Below are positions 12,094-21,849 of a stretch of DNA of 64,000 nt, in pieces. The position numbers and the translations under genes were made by a program. The stretch is from Selaginella tamariscina (lineage: Eukaryota; Streptophyta; Lycopodiopsida; Selaginellales; Selaginellaceae). A model generated the notes under the pieces. It was not told where the DNA came from. It searched no databases and saw nothing but the letters and a program-made list of their open reading frames with translations. The DNA is taken from assembly GCA_003024785.1 (NCBI GenBank), contig PUQB01000414.1, positions 124,001-188,000 on the forward strand, read 5' to 3'. The stretch's first letter is position 1; each line of letters starts with the position of its first letter.

Positions 12094-14019
12094 CTAACTA
12101 AGTTCAACTGTTGCATGAACATTAGAGAGAACAACATGAGCAGTATCACTACAAGGATCGCATTGAACGACATGTCCTGCAGCATCTCGGGCTCTCCGTA
12201 CATCGCGATGGATTCTGCACGCACTCAGTACGGACTTCCACAAGACGGGGCTCCAGCCTACACCCGAAACTCTTACGAGCTCCTCGGCAGCAGACAGCCA
12301 GCCGGCACGCCCCACAAGGTCGACCACGCAACCGTACTGCTCGATAGTCCAGACCATGCCGTAGTCGGCATGGACAGATGCGAAACACCTGCATCCTTCC
12401 TCCACTAAACCTGCACTACTGTAAGCAGATAAAACACTCACAAATGTGACATGACTAGGCTGAAGTCCTCCAGCTGCATCTCTGTAAAGAGCCTAACACA
12501 GCCACGGACACGTCCAGCTCGGGCATATGCAGAAACGATAGTGTTCCAGGTAACCCGGTCGCGGTACTCCATCTGTTTAAACACCTCCACTGCTTCACTC
12601 AGACTCGCACATTTCACATACAGGTCCAACACCGCGTTGGCAATGGCGCTCCCAGCAGGACTCACGCCGGACTCTACCGCCTTGTACAGCACGTTCTTGC
12701 CGTCCGTCAGTCTCCCGGCAACTGCACATGCGTTCAGAGCTGTCACATAACTTATAACGTCCGGCGCAAACTTCTGCTGCGAGAACAGCTCCAGAGCACG
12801 GACAGCCTGACTGTTGTCTATATACGCCTGCATCATCACCGTCACTGTGACTGCGTCCGTCCGGAACCGAGGTGAAGATATCGGTCACCTCTTTCAGCTT
12901 GCCGCATTTCGAGTAGATGCACATTAGTGAGGAAGAAACGGGAAGAGAGAGCTCTAGTCCGGCCTCTGCTGCTCGGGCGTGAACAGCTAGCGGACTCAAA
13001 GTCCATACATGCACCCAGAGGAGACAACCGCAAGTGTATCCGGTTCGAGTCTGTCATCCAGCATCTGGTTGAACAGGTGAAGTGTGTCCGAGAAAGCTTC
13101 ATTCATAAGACAGGATGTCATTTTGCGTTCCACGATACGATGGTCTTGGTTTCCAGCGTATCAAAAACCTCTCGGCTTCGTACATTCCAGTTCTCCCATG
13201 CATGAGGATGAATGCGTTCCGAGAATCCCATCAAGCGGTACTCTCCGGTTTTCGGCGGCATACCGTGACTATATCTGACTCTAAGGTATGTCGGACTACC
13301 TGAGCAACATTTATGAATGTGACTCTGTCCGGGAGAACTCCGTGCAAATGCAAGTCCTGAAGACTGGTGAAAGCTCCGATATCATCTCCGCTCCGGGCAT
13401 ACGCTCCAATAAGTGCATTCCAACACACAACGTTGGTGGTACCATCGAAAACCCGCTGTGCCTGAACAAGATTGTGGCATTTTCCGAATGCATCCACAAG
13501 AGCAGAGACGAGCATTACATTAGAGAAGAGTCCGGACTCATACACAAGGCTCTCTACGAGAACCCCTTCTGGACTGCAGGAACACGCTTTCAAGGCTTCA
13601 AGAAACGTCACCTTGTTCGGCTTAATACCCTCCAGTAACATTCTCTCAAAGGCTTGAAACGATCTCTGCAGATACCCATACTGGGCATTTGCGGAGATGA
13701 GCAGAGTCCAAGTAAGAACATCCCCGTTTCTGATCCGTTCACCACATTCTTCTACTGCATCAATGCATGAAAATCTTCTGTACATGATCATCAATGCGCT
13801 TCCTACAATACAGTTTGTATCCCCACAGGACTCACACAGCAATGTGTGTATGAATTTCCCCTGCGAGAGCGTGTCACAGTCACGGGTTAACGCTCTCAGA
13901 AGGAATGACTTGCTGGGTCTATAGCCTTCAATAAGCATCCTGTACAGTGACCAAGATGGTTGCCAATGTATTGTTCTTCTCAGATGGTGTTTCAAGTGCT
14001 GCTTTGATCTGGAAATCAT
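12094..14019 (-). CDS. PPR protein (PLS type with E-like C terminus), many frame breaks; gene or pseudogene
   Basis: Read on the minus strand from ATG at 14019. PPR-type helical repeats run through the whole span: VLTWTLLISANAQYG, NVVCWNALIGAYARSGD, RVTWNTIVSAYARAGRV. The C-terminal part CVVDLVGRAGWLSAAEEL...LWKSVLSACRIHRDV matches the E motif. PPR proteins of this class bind organelle transcripts, typically for C-to-U RNA editing. No DYW deaminase domain is visible. The frame changes at least five times (about 13230, 13175, 13130, 12880, 12440), two of them at GTTTT and GCAAAATG homopolymers, yet repeat spacing is kept across the breaks. It is either an error-ridden consensus of a live gene or a young pseudogene. 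It ends beside the 3' end of the coiled-coil gene, tail to tail. Confidence 0.75.
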
Positions 14020-14073
14020 CGTGTGTGTGTGTGTGTGTGCGTGCGTGTGTGTACATACCGAAGAGAAAAAGAA

Positions 14074-14551
14074 TTACGAAGTTAGATTATAGAGCTGCCC
14101 ATACTTGCTTTCAGAGAGCAAACAAGTAGGGGGAAGAACAAAAGCTGCAGCGGAGCCATATGCATTCTCACAAAGGCTGCTTGCTTGGTTGTTCCTATAC
14201 TGCAGCCTTACATCATCAAGGCTTATCTTGTGACATGGATTCCCTCGACTACACCTGAACATAACTGCAACTTGCGTTGCCGAAGTTCCACGTATCCCTG
14301 AGTATGAAACGCTGCTTATGGATACCCCTTTTGCCTCCGCAGATGCCTGCATTGGGCATTTCACAAACACCTTTAGCGTGTGTGTGTGCGTGTGTGTGTG
14401 GGTTTACCAGCTTCGGTCTGCATGTTCCAGAGTGTTCAGAATCACAGTAGAACTGGTCAATAACTATTGGGTTCTTCACTTGGTTCATAGTTATATCCCG
14501 GAATGTAAAGTCATACGCTGCCCCTCTTCCACCCTGAAAATGAACACTTCT

Positions 14552-14607
<56 letters not shown>

Positions 14608-14611
14608 CTCA

Positions 14612-14648
<37 letters not shown>

Positions 14649-17630
14649 TACCTCCCATGTTTTTATCCTCAAGCCGTTCATGGTATTCCTCAAAACAACA
14701 TTCTCTACGTGCACATCCCACACTCTATCGAATGATCTCTTTTTCCCTAAGCTTCCAATGCTATAAAATTCACTCTAATTAAGAATCAAATAAACAATAA
14801 TTAAGCAGCTAATTATGTACCTGATCCCATGACCAGGTCCGCATGCACTATCCTGTATAAATCTGTGACGACCCTGGGCCGACAGAAACACAGTCGTCTC
14901 CTGGAAGAGTGTGTATGTGATAAACACGTCTCACACGCACGCACGCGCACACACACACACGTGAAACCTGTTGCAATGGTGCTTTGGGATATGAAGACGC
15001 TGTTAGAGCGTTCAATGTGTATACCATCTGTATTGGGACTAAGCTCGGGGGAGAAGACGTTTAAGTATCTTAAGCTGACATTGGAACATGATGAAAGGTC
15101 CAGATGCATCTGTTGGCTATTTGATAACGTCATTCTATTCACGTCTATGTAGCTTGAATGCCTGAAAGTTAATGCCTGTTTAAGAGCAGCGTTTATTAAA
15201 CAATAACACTAAGAAACACACTGGTACCTACAGTTGGTGCTCGTCGGCATGGCTGCACAAATATACATAGTTAGTATACACACACGCACGCACGCACGCA
15301 CGCACACATACTTCGTATGGATTTCGTTTACACGATTGTCTCCACCAGTTGAATCCTTGACCATCTATAGCGCCTGGACCCGTCAAAGTAAAGTTTGAAA
15401 CTTTCTTAATTAAAATCCAAAGCTGGTTATCATAATCTTTCCACTGCCTTGGATTAGCGGGTGCTACAATCTTCCCAGAAACCTGCTTAACCATTCATAT
15501 GATTATATTCTCTCTCTGTCTCTCTGTCTCACACACACACGCGCACGCACATGCCCACGCACGCACACGCACACCTTTAACGTGAACTTGCCCTGGCATG
15601 GACCTCTTAGCGTAATTGGATACACAAGATAAACCTTACCAAATGGCACTATCATTGTTGTTGATAGTAATGGGCGTTTCTTTTTCTGTCGACATGCTGC
15701 CTTCCAAGTATCATAAAATGCCTGCACAAACGTAAATAGAATTCTCTCTCTCTCACACACACACACGCACGCACACATACACAACTTACTTGAGTATCGT
15801 TTACAATGCCGTTCCCTACGGCCCCAAAGTCATCCACATTATACACATCCTGGTCGTATCCTTTAAACTTAGGTCCAGCTAAGGTTGAGGGTGTTAATGG
15901 GGCTGGTGCTTCACTGGGTGGGAACAGTTTAGGGCAGAAAAATGCTGATGCCTCTGGAGACGAGTCGTCGCAGTCACTAGGTATAACTGGTTCAACTGGA
16001 GATGCCAAAGTTGGAGGTGTTGCTAGATCTGGAGGTGGTAGAGTAGATAATGAGGGTGGCGATAGATATGGTGATATAGCTAAACTTGGTGGGTTTAGCA
16101 GTGTTAACAGTGGTGCAGCTGCAGGTTGTGATTGTATCGTAGGAGAAGAAACTGGAGATGTTGCTAAACTTGGAGGTGGAGATGGTGATATAGCTAAACT
16201 CGGTGGGTTTAGAAGTGTTAACGGTGGTGCAGCTGGAGATTGTGATTGTATCGTAGGAGATGTTGCTAAACTTGGAGGTGGAGATGGTGATATAGCTAGA
16301 CTCGGTGGGTTTAGAAGTGTTAACGGTGGTGCAGCTGGAAATTGTGATTGTATCATAGGAGAAGAAGTTGGAGATGTTGCTAAACTTGGAGGTGATGACA
16401 AAGGCAGCGGTGTGGCCAAAGTTGGAGGGGATGAAGAAGAAAGAGGTGGTGCCGCTGGAGATGTGTATGAGGTTGCAAATGGTGGAGATATTGTAGGAGA
16501 ATTTGGAGATGAGGTAAAGTTGGAGGCAAAGTTGATATAGGAGGGGTAGCAAATGGTGAGTTTGAAGACAAAGGTGGTGATACAGGAGATATGGAAATTG
16601 GAGATGTAACCAAAGTTGGAGGTGGTGCATTTGGTGATGTCTCTAGATTTGGTGATGGAGATGGTGGGTTTAGAGATGAATCCGGTGCAGATAAAGTTGG
16701 AGGCATAACTAAACTTGGAGGTGATGCAATCGGTGGGATTGGAAATTCCAGTGTAGTGGGTGGCGATGAATATGGAGAAGTGGAGGGTGATAAAGTTGAG
16801 TGTGGTGATGGATATGGAGAAGATGATAAAGTTGGCGGCGTAGCTAAACTTGGAGGCGATGTAATCGGTGGGATTGAAAATGCCAGTGTAGAGGGCGGCG
16901 ATGAATATGGAGAAGTGGAAGGTGATAAAGTTGGAGGTGAAGATGAGTGTGGTGATGGATATGGAGAAGATGATAAAGGTGGCGGCGTAGCTAAACTTGG
17001 AGGCGATGTAATCGGCGGGATTGAAAATGCCAGTGTAGAGGGTGGTGATGAATATGGAGAAGTGGAAGGTGAAGATGAGTGTGGTGATGGATATGGCGAA
17101 GATGATAAAGGTGGCGGCGTAGCTAAACTTGGAGGCGATGTAATCGGTGGGATTGAAAATGCCAGTGTAGAGGGTGGCGATGAATATGGAGTAGTGGAAG
17201 GTGATAAAGTTGGTGATGCATATGGAGAAGATGATAAAGTTGGAGGTGCAGCTAAAAGTGGGGATTCTGGAGAAGAACTCGGTAAAGCTGGAGATGTTAA
17301 TGGTGATGTAGCTAAATTTGGAGGCAGAGACAGTACCTGAGAAGAGCTTGTTGGAGGCAATGAGGTTTCATCTTTAGATGATAAACTGGGTGAAATCCAC
17401 GATGGCGATGAAGATGTAACATCCTCTAAATCTGGAGATGGTGCTAAACCTGGTGGAGTTACTGGCAAATCCGATGAAACCATTACAGGTGACAGTGACG
17501 ATGGTGCTCCTTGTACTGAATCGGAATCAGCGGGAATGGACGGGAATGGAGGGAATGTAAATTCCCGAGATTTCACGGTGGAGAGTGAACAGCAAAGGAG
17601 CAAGACGACGAGCAGCCCCTGTCGAATCAT
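14074..17630 (-). CDS. Polygalacturonase (GH28) with a long Pro/Ser-rich repeat N-terminal region
   Basis: Minus strand, starting MIRQGLLVVLLLCCSLSTVKS, a clear signal peptide. About 550 codons of Pro/Ser/Thr-rich repeats follow, down to about 15890, then the GH28 domain across about nine exons. Read in order: YNVDDFGAVGNGIVNDTQ (about 15790), PGAIDGQGFNWW (about 15350), the catalytic-site motifs NTDGI (about 15020) and GDDC (across the intron at about 14920-14960), GPGHGI (about 14830), then RIKTWE (about 14650). The end is at 14074. All four hallmark GH28 motifs are present, so hydrolysis of homogalacturonan in the cell wall is likely. The Pro-rich region resembles extensin-like tethers. 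Frame breaks occur near 16520 and in the exon at about 14850. Usual plant GH28 enzymes are about 400-450 residues without such a region. Confidence 0.85.
14552..14644. repeat. (CT)n then (CA)n compound microsatellite
   Basis: Two CT blocks separated by CC, followed by about 15 CA units, within an intron of the polygalacturonase gene. Confidence 0.95.
16073..17270 (-). repeat. Two arrays of in-frame coding tandem repeats (Pro/Ser-rich)
   Basis: Array A has units beginning GATATAGCTAAACT or close variants at about 16073, 16187 and 16289, with periods of about 114 and 102 bp. Array B has units marked by GATG(C/T)AATCGG(T/C)GGGATT at about 16723, 16858, 17005 and 17137, with periods of 135, 147 and 132 bp. 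All periods are multiples of three, so array variation keeps the reading frame. They encode the Pro/Ser-rich part of the polygalacturonase on the minus strand. Confidence 0.9.
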
Positions 17631-17960
17631 GGTATGGGGATTGTATGGGAAGTGTGGGATTCATCCGGGAAGGAGGAGAAAGAAAAGGGGACAATGAGAA
17701 TAGCATGCTTTGCTGTACCCACGAGGTCGGACATACACACATGCGTGGATTAACAAATGGTTAAATGCAAAATGCATTGGTCACCCGACTGCACATAGAT
17801 GCCGGACAACACCAAGATTGCCTCCTTTTACCTTTCCTTTCCCTTTTCCTTTTCCTTTACTCAGATATGTCATTATAAATAATTAGAGTCAAACTCATAG
17901 AACATAAATTAATAAAATAAAAAAAAAAACTATAGGAATACGTATATATTATATGTGTAC

Positions 17961-18788
17961 TTATTGTCTAGGCATGACGATTTTGACAAACTCGGAATAA
18001 CTAACTTTACCATCCTTATCTATATCAGCCTCACGTACCATATCCGCAATCTCCTCGTCTGTAAATTGCTCCCCAAGCTGATGCATTACGTGCTTTAACT
18101 GCACACACACACACACATGAGTGTATGTGTGTGTGTGTGTGAGAGAGAGAGAACCTCAATTTCTGTGATGTATCCATCTCGGTTTCTGTCAAGAACAGTA
18201 AAAGCCTCCTTCAGATCCTCCTCGGCATCGGAATCCTAGTGTATATACATACGTATATACGCTTGAGTATGTATGTATGTATGTACACACAGTACCTTCA
18301 TCTTACGAGCCATGAGGACTAGAAACTCTGTCCAATCAACGGTTCCATTCCCATCCACGTCCACCTCGTTGATCATGTCAAGAAGCTCTGTGTCACTTGG
18401 ATTTTGACCCAGAGAACGCATGACAACTCCCAACTCCTTGGTAGTAATGCTTCCTGTACAATACAACATGTGTATGTGTGCGTGTGTATGTGTAATATAG
18501 TCTATTTGGAATTGCTTCTTTATATGTAAGCCACTGTCACTAAACACATTGAAGATAATGATGCATCTTCTTTACATATATATCCAGTGGGATTGACCAT
18601 GGTAGAATCTATCTTTGTGTGTGTATGTATCTACACGCACGCACACACACGCGTGCGCGTGAGAGTATATAATTACCATCTCCATCCTTGTCAAATAGAC
18701 TGAATGCGTCGCGGAATTCCCTTAATTGTTCTTCAGTGAGACCTTCAACAACTTTGTCATGGCTTGCACTGGACTCATTGGCGTCCAT
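17961..18788 (-). CDS. Calmodulin / calmodulin-like protein, four EF hands
   Basis: Four exons on the minus strand: 18677-18788, 18296-18453, 18155-18235 and 17961-18098. They total 489 nt, exactly 162 codons plus stop, with no frame break. The N terminus [16 protein letters not shown] is about 13 residues longer than canonical calmodulin. [20 protein letters not shown] follows. Four EF-hand loops are visible, with Asp at loop positions 1 and 3: [36 protein letters not shown] and [12 protein letters not shown]. It ends VKIVMPRQ. Calmodulins bind calcium and relay the signal to target kinases, channels and transcription factors. Substitutions relative to plant CaM1 (for example [23 protein letters not shown]) make calmodulin-like protein an equally fair name. 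Confidence 0.93.
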
Positions 18789-18990
18789 GATTCTGTGTCG
18801 CTCGTCAGCCGGCAGGATGGGGGATGAACACCGCCGGCGGTTACAATGCTGCCACGTCAGCAACGGTTTGACGGTGCACGCCCTTGTGTGCTTTGTCAGA
18901 TGCATTATGTGTGTATACATGTGTATACAGCTCCATTGAATGCTACGTAAAACATATACGCGCGCACATACACACACGTTAATTTACTGC

Positions 18991-19814
18991 CGGGGAGCAC
19001 GTTCGGAATGTCCGTCGCCAACGCTGAAGAAAACGCGTTCAGATACTTATTTTAGATTATATCCACTGTTTCTTTTTAAGTATTTTGTTTTTTAATATAT
19101 ATTAATTATATTATTTATCTATGTAATTTGGGTTAATAAAAATATAAGGAAAGGCTATACAGAATTCATTCAAAGTATGGCACTAGTGGTTATAGTTCCT
19201 TCAGTATTTATAGTTCTCCTAGTCCTTATTATATGCTTGTGTTGTTATAAATGTGGAAAGAAGGATGCAAAAACAAGGCAGCATCAACACAGTCACCGGC
19301 AGCTGGGATCCCTGTTGTTGAAGATGGAAATAATTAGCATTTGCTGATTAAATTTTATAATAAGATGCTACTGTTTGATAATAAATAAATAAAAAATCAC
19401 TATTATTGTTATTTACACAAAATTGTAATGTTCGTCGTGCTTAACAAAGTTTATCGAACACATTTACATATGAAAAGTATATTAGGTATATATATATAAC
19501 GTATATACATATGTAACGTATGACGGAGGAACTATATATTGCAGTATAGTAATTTATTATATTAAAACTTTAATAGTGATTTTAAGGATTAACATTAAGC
19601 CCTTAACTGAGTGATTAAAAATGAAAACTATTGGTCAAGTTTAAATGTCTAGAAGTATATGTTACGCATAAAACCTTTTTAATTATATTTTAATGCAATA
19701 ATAAAATTATTAATTTACAAAAATAATAAATTATTAGTGTACTTTAGGGTTAGGGTTATTTTAGGTTTATAAAACGCGTTTGCTTGGCGACGGACGTTCC
19801 GAACGTGCTCTCCG
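18991..19814. mobile_element. 31-bp terminal inverted repeats bounding an 824-bp segment (DNA-transposon-like)
   Basis: The left arm at 18991-19021 (starting CGGGGAGCACGTTCGGAA) is the reverse complement of the right arm at 19784-19814, with two mismatches. Just inside each arm lies a copy of AAACGCGTT. The segment encloses the first copy of a small membrane-protein gene. I see no transposase and no clear target-site duplication (left flank TTTACTGC, right flank TATATACT), so it could be a non-autonomous element, a captured gene, or just a local inverted duplication. Confidence 0.6.
19177..19347 (+). CDS. Tiny membrane protein, upstream paralogue, probably frame-shifted
   Basis: ATG at 19177 opens MALVVIVPSVFIVLLVLIIC, a single hydrophobic helix, followed by the cysteine cluster CLCCYKCGK shared with the paralogue at 19908. 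After GATGCAAAAACAAGG the reading frame departs from the paralogue. In the shifted frame it would end with NKAAST and GIPVVED, matching the other copy's C terminus. The paralogue has six A where this copy has five, so a single A deletion explains it. It lies inside the inverted-repeat-bounded segment. I do not know the family or function. Confidence 0.5.
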   Translation: MALVVIVPSVFIVLLVLIICLCCYKCGKKDAKTRQHQHSHRQLGSLLLKMEIISIC

Positions 19815-19907
19815 TATATACTTTGAATATATCGTTAGTAGCAAGGCCATTTTTGGGTTAATAAGAAGTATATAAAGAGAAGGCTATAACAGGAATTCAT
19901 TCAAAGT

Positions 19908-20093
19908 ATGGCACTAGAGGTTATAGGTGCTTTATCATCTATAATTCTCCTAGTCCTTATTATATGCTTGTGTTGTTATAAATGTGGAAAGGAGGATGCA
20001 AAAAACAAGGCGGCAGCGGCACAGGCAAATGTTACACAGCCACCGGCAATTGGGATCCCTATTGTTGAAGCTCAATCTCATGGAAAAAATTAG
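19908..20093 (+). CDS. 61-residue single-pass membrane protein with C-x-CC-x2-C cluster
   Basis: MALEVIGALSSIILLVLIIC forms one membrane helix. It is followed by CLCCYKCGKEDAK, with four cysteines at the membrane edge suitable for palmitoylation or metal binding, then an Ala-rich hydrophilic tail ending in Lys-Asn. Sequence identity with the copy at 19177 extends into the 5' flank (GGGTTAATAA about 50 bp upstream, and GAATTCATTCAAAGTATGGC at the start), showing a duplication of the whole gene including its leader. No introns. The family is not recognised. Confidence 0.65.
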   Translation: MALEVIGALSSIILLVLIICLCCYKCGKEDAKNKAAAAQANVTQPPAIGIPIVEAQSHGKN

Positions 20094-20245
20094 TATCAGT
20101 TATATAATAAGATGCTAATACTTTTATTATTATTGTATTATTTTATTACATTTTTAAATATTTTTATTTAAGGTACACTCAAATTAGTTGTAAGGATTTT
20201 ATAGAATATACCTTAAGTATATTCTAAGGCATATACAGTATTGGT

Positions 20246-20338
20246 TTAGGGTTTAGGGTTAGGGTTTAGGGTTTAGCATCCATTGATGCTCTGTGTTAGG
20301 GTTAGGGTTTAGGTTTAGCATCCATTGATGCTCTGTGT
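20246..20338. repeat. Interstitial telomere-like TTTAGGG repeats with a duplicated 21-bp hairpin unit
   Basis: Two runs of GGTTTAGGG/GGTTAGGG are each followed by the same unit, TAGCATCCATTGATGCTCTG. The unit contains the imperfect palindrome GCATCCATTGATGC. It lies 3' of the small membrane-protein pair. TTTAGGG is the common plant telomere repeat. The interstitial copy may mark an old break-repair or transposition event. Confidence 0.85.
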
Positions 20339-20688
20339 GGGTTCGAGGCGGACTATAAGATTTCACTTGTATTATACAAATGTCTATTGTATTGATAAAC
20401 AACATATGTAAATGTGTTAAGCACGACACATTACATATTAAAAGTATACTAGTAATTTACTATATAATTACAATATTAAAACTATACGAGTAATTCAATA
20501 GTATATTAGTAATCTACACTATGTATAATAACACACGGGCATTATAATTCATCCAAAAATGAAATGTGTAACTCACCAGTTAATATATAATAATAATAAA
20601 TTAGAAAAAGAAAAAGATTACAATACTTAAATACAAAAACCAAGTGATATATGGATTTGTAACTGTACAGAAAGCAAGGCAAGAGATG

Positions 20689-21484
20689 CTAGAATATTCG
20701 AAGAATCAAATCAAAACTGCTCAGGGAGTGAAAATGAATGTGGAGAATGAAGAAATCAGGAATCCCAAAATTTGTAGGATCTTCAGTGTACACCGTCCGA
20801 TCCTGAATCTCCAAGTTCGCAATGTGACAATCTACAATCCTTGCTTGGCTACATTTACATATTACCAGTGCTACCGGTATTAACCACCAGTTGTTCTCCT
20901 CCCTGTCACACACGCACATGTATATATAATATACATATGTATGTGTGTGCGTGTGCACCATGAACAGAGATGCATGTACTGCCATGCCATTCAGTGTTCG
21001 AGAGAGAGAGCATGAACAAGATAACACCCATGCACTAATACGTTATTTTGTATACACACACACGTCCACGGACTTACGAGCTGGAGGCCCAGTTGAGGAG
21101 AGTAGACAAATTCTTGAACTTCACTTTATAGTGCAAAAATCCTGATACAAAAGCAGCCATCTATACAACCCAAGACATGGATTATTAGCCACACGCACAC
21201 ACATATGTATATGAACATGTACCGTGTTTGTGAGAGAGGTGATGTTCCAGAGATTGTAAACCCTTGCAAGTCCTGCAGCCTTCCGAGCTCCCTGGCTGAA
21301 GAGTGCATTTATCCCAGCCGGGAAAGGCAGGATGGAGGACAGTGGGAGAATTAGGAGTACAATAAGGAAAGCATCCAAAGAAATGGAGTAAAACTGGAGC
21401 AGCAATAGCAATGTCAGACTGAAGTCCGCCAATAGCAAAATTGATATCACCAAGCCCACTAACGCCTGCAACCACACGTAAAAT

Positions 21485-21530
<46 letters not shown>

Positions 21531-21812
21531 CTTAGTTGTATATATGTACTGATTTGTAAAAATGTATCTATATACATTAAAACAAATAATTTAGCTTACC
21601 TGGTGGCCGACAGGTCGGGTATTACGCAACAAAAGTGAGAGAGGATAGAAGAAGTTTCTCCTGTCTTGCAGTAGCCGTACGGTTACTGTATCATTACATC
21701 TCCTCCGACTCTCCTCTGTCCCCCTCTCAGTGGGACACTGTTTTGTTCCTGCTGTCTCTGAGAAGCAAGTAGTGGCGTTTGCACATCCATATTTGTCCTG
21801 CATATCAAACTC

Positions 21813-21849
<37 letters not shown>

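Noticed and set aside
16073..17270. Possible CRISPR-like or satellite array
   Set aside because: Units are coding, 102-147 bp with graded divergence and no unique spacers.
15806..17340. Long plus-strand ORFs rich in Gly and Asp (15806-16540 and 16591-17340)
   Set aside because: They are the antisense of the Pro/Ser-rich polygalacturonase repeats; the minus strand has the signal peptide and the GH28 continuation.
18991..19814. Assignment of the inverted-repeat segment to a named superfamily such as Mutator or hAT
   Set aside because: No transposase and no matching 8- or 9-bp target-site duplication at the two borders.
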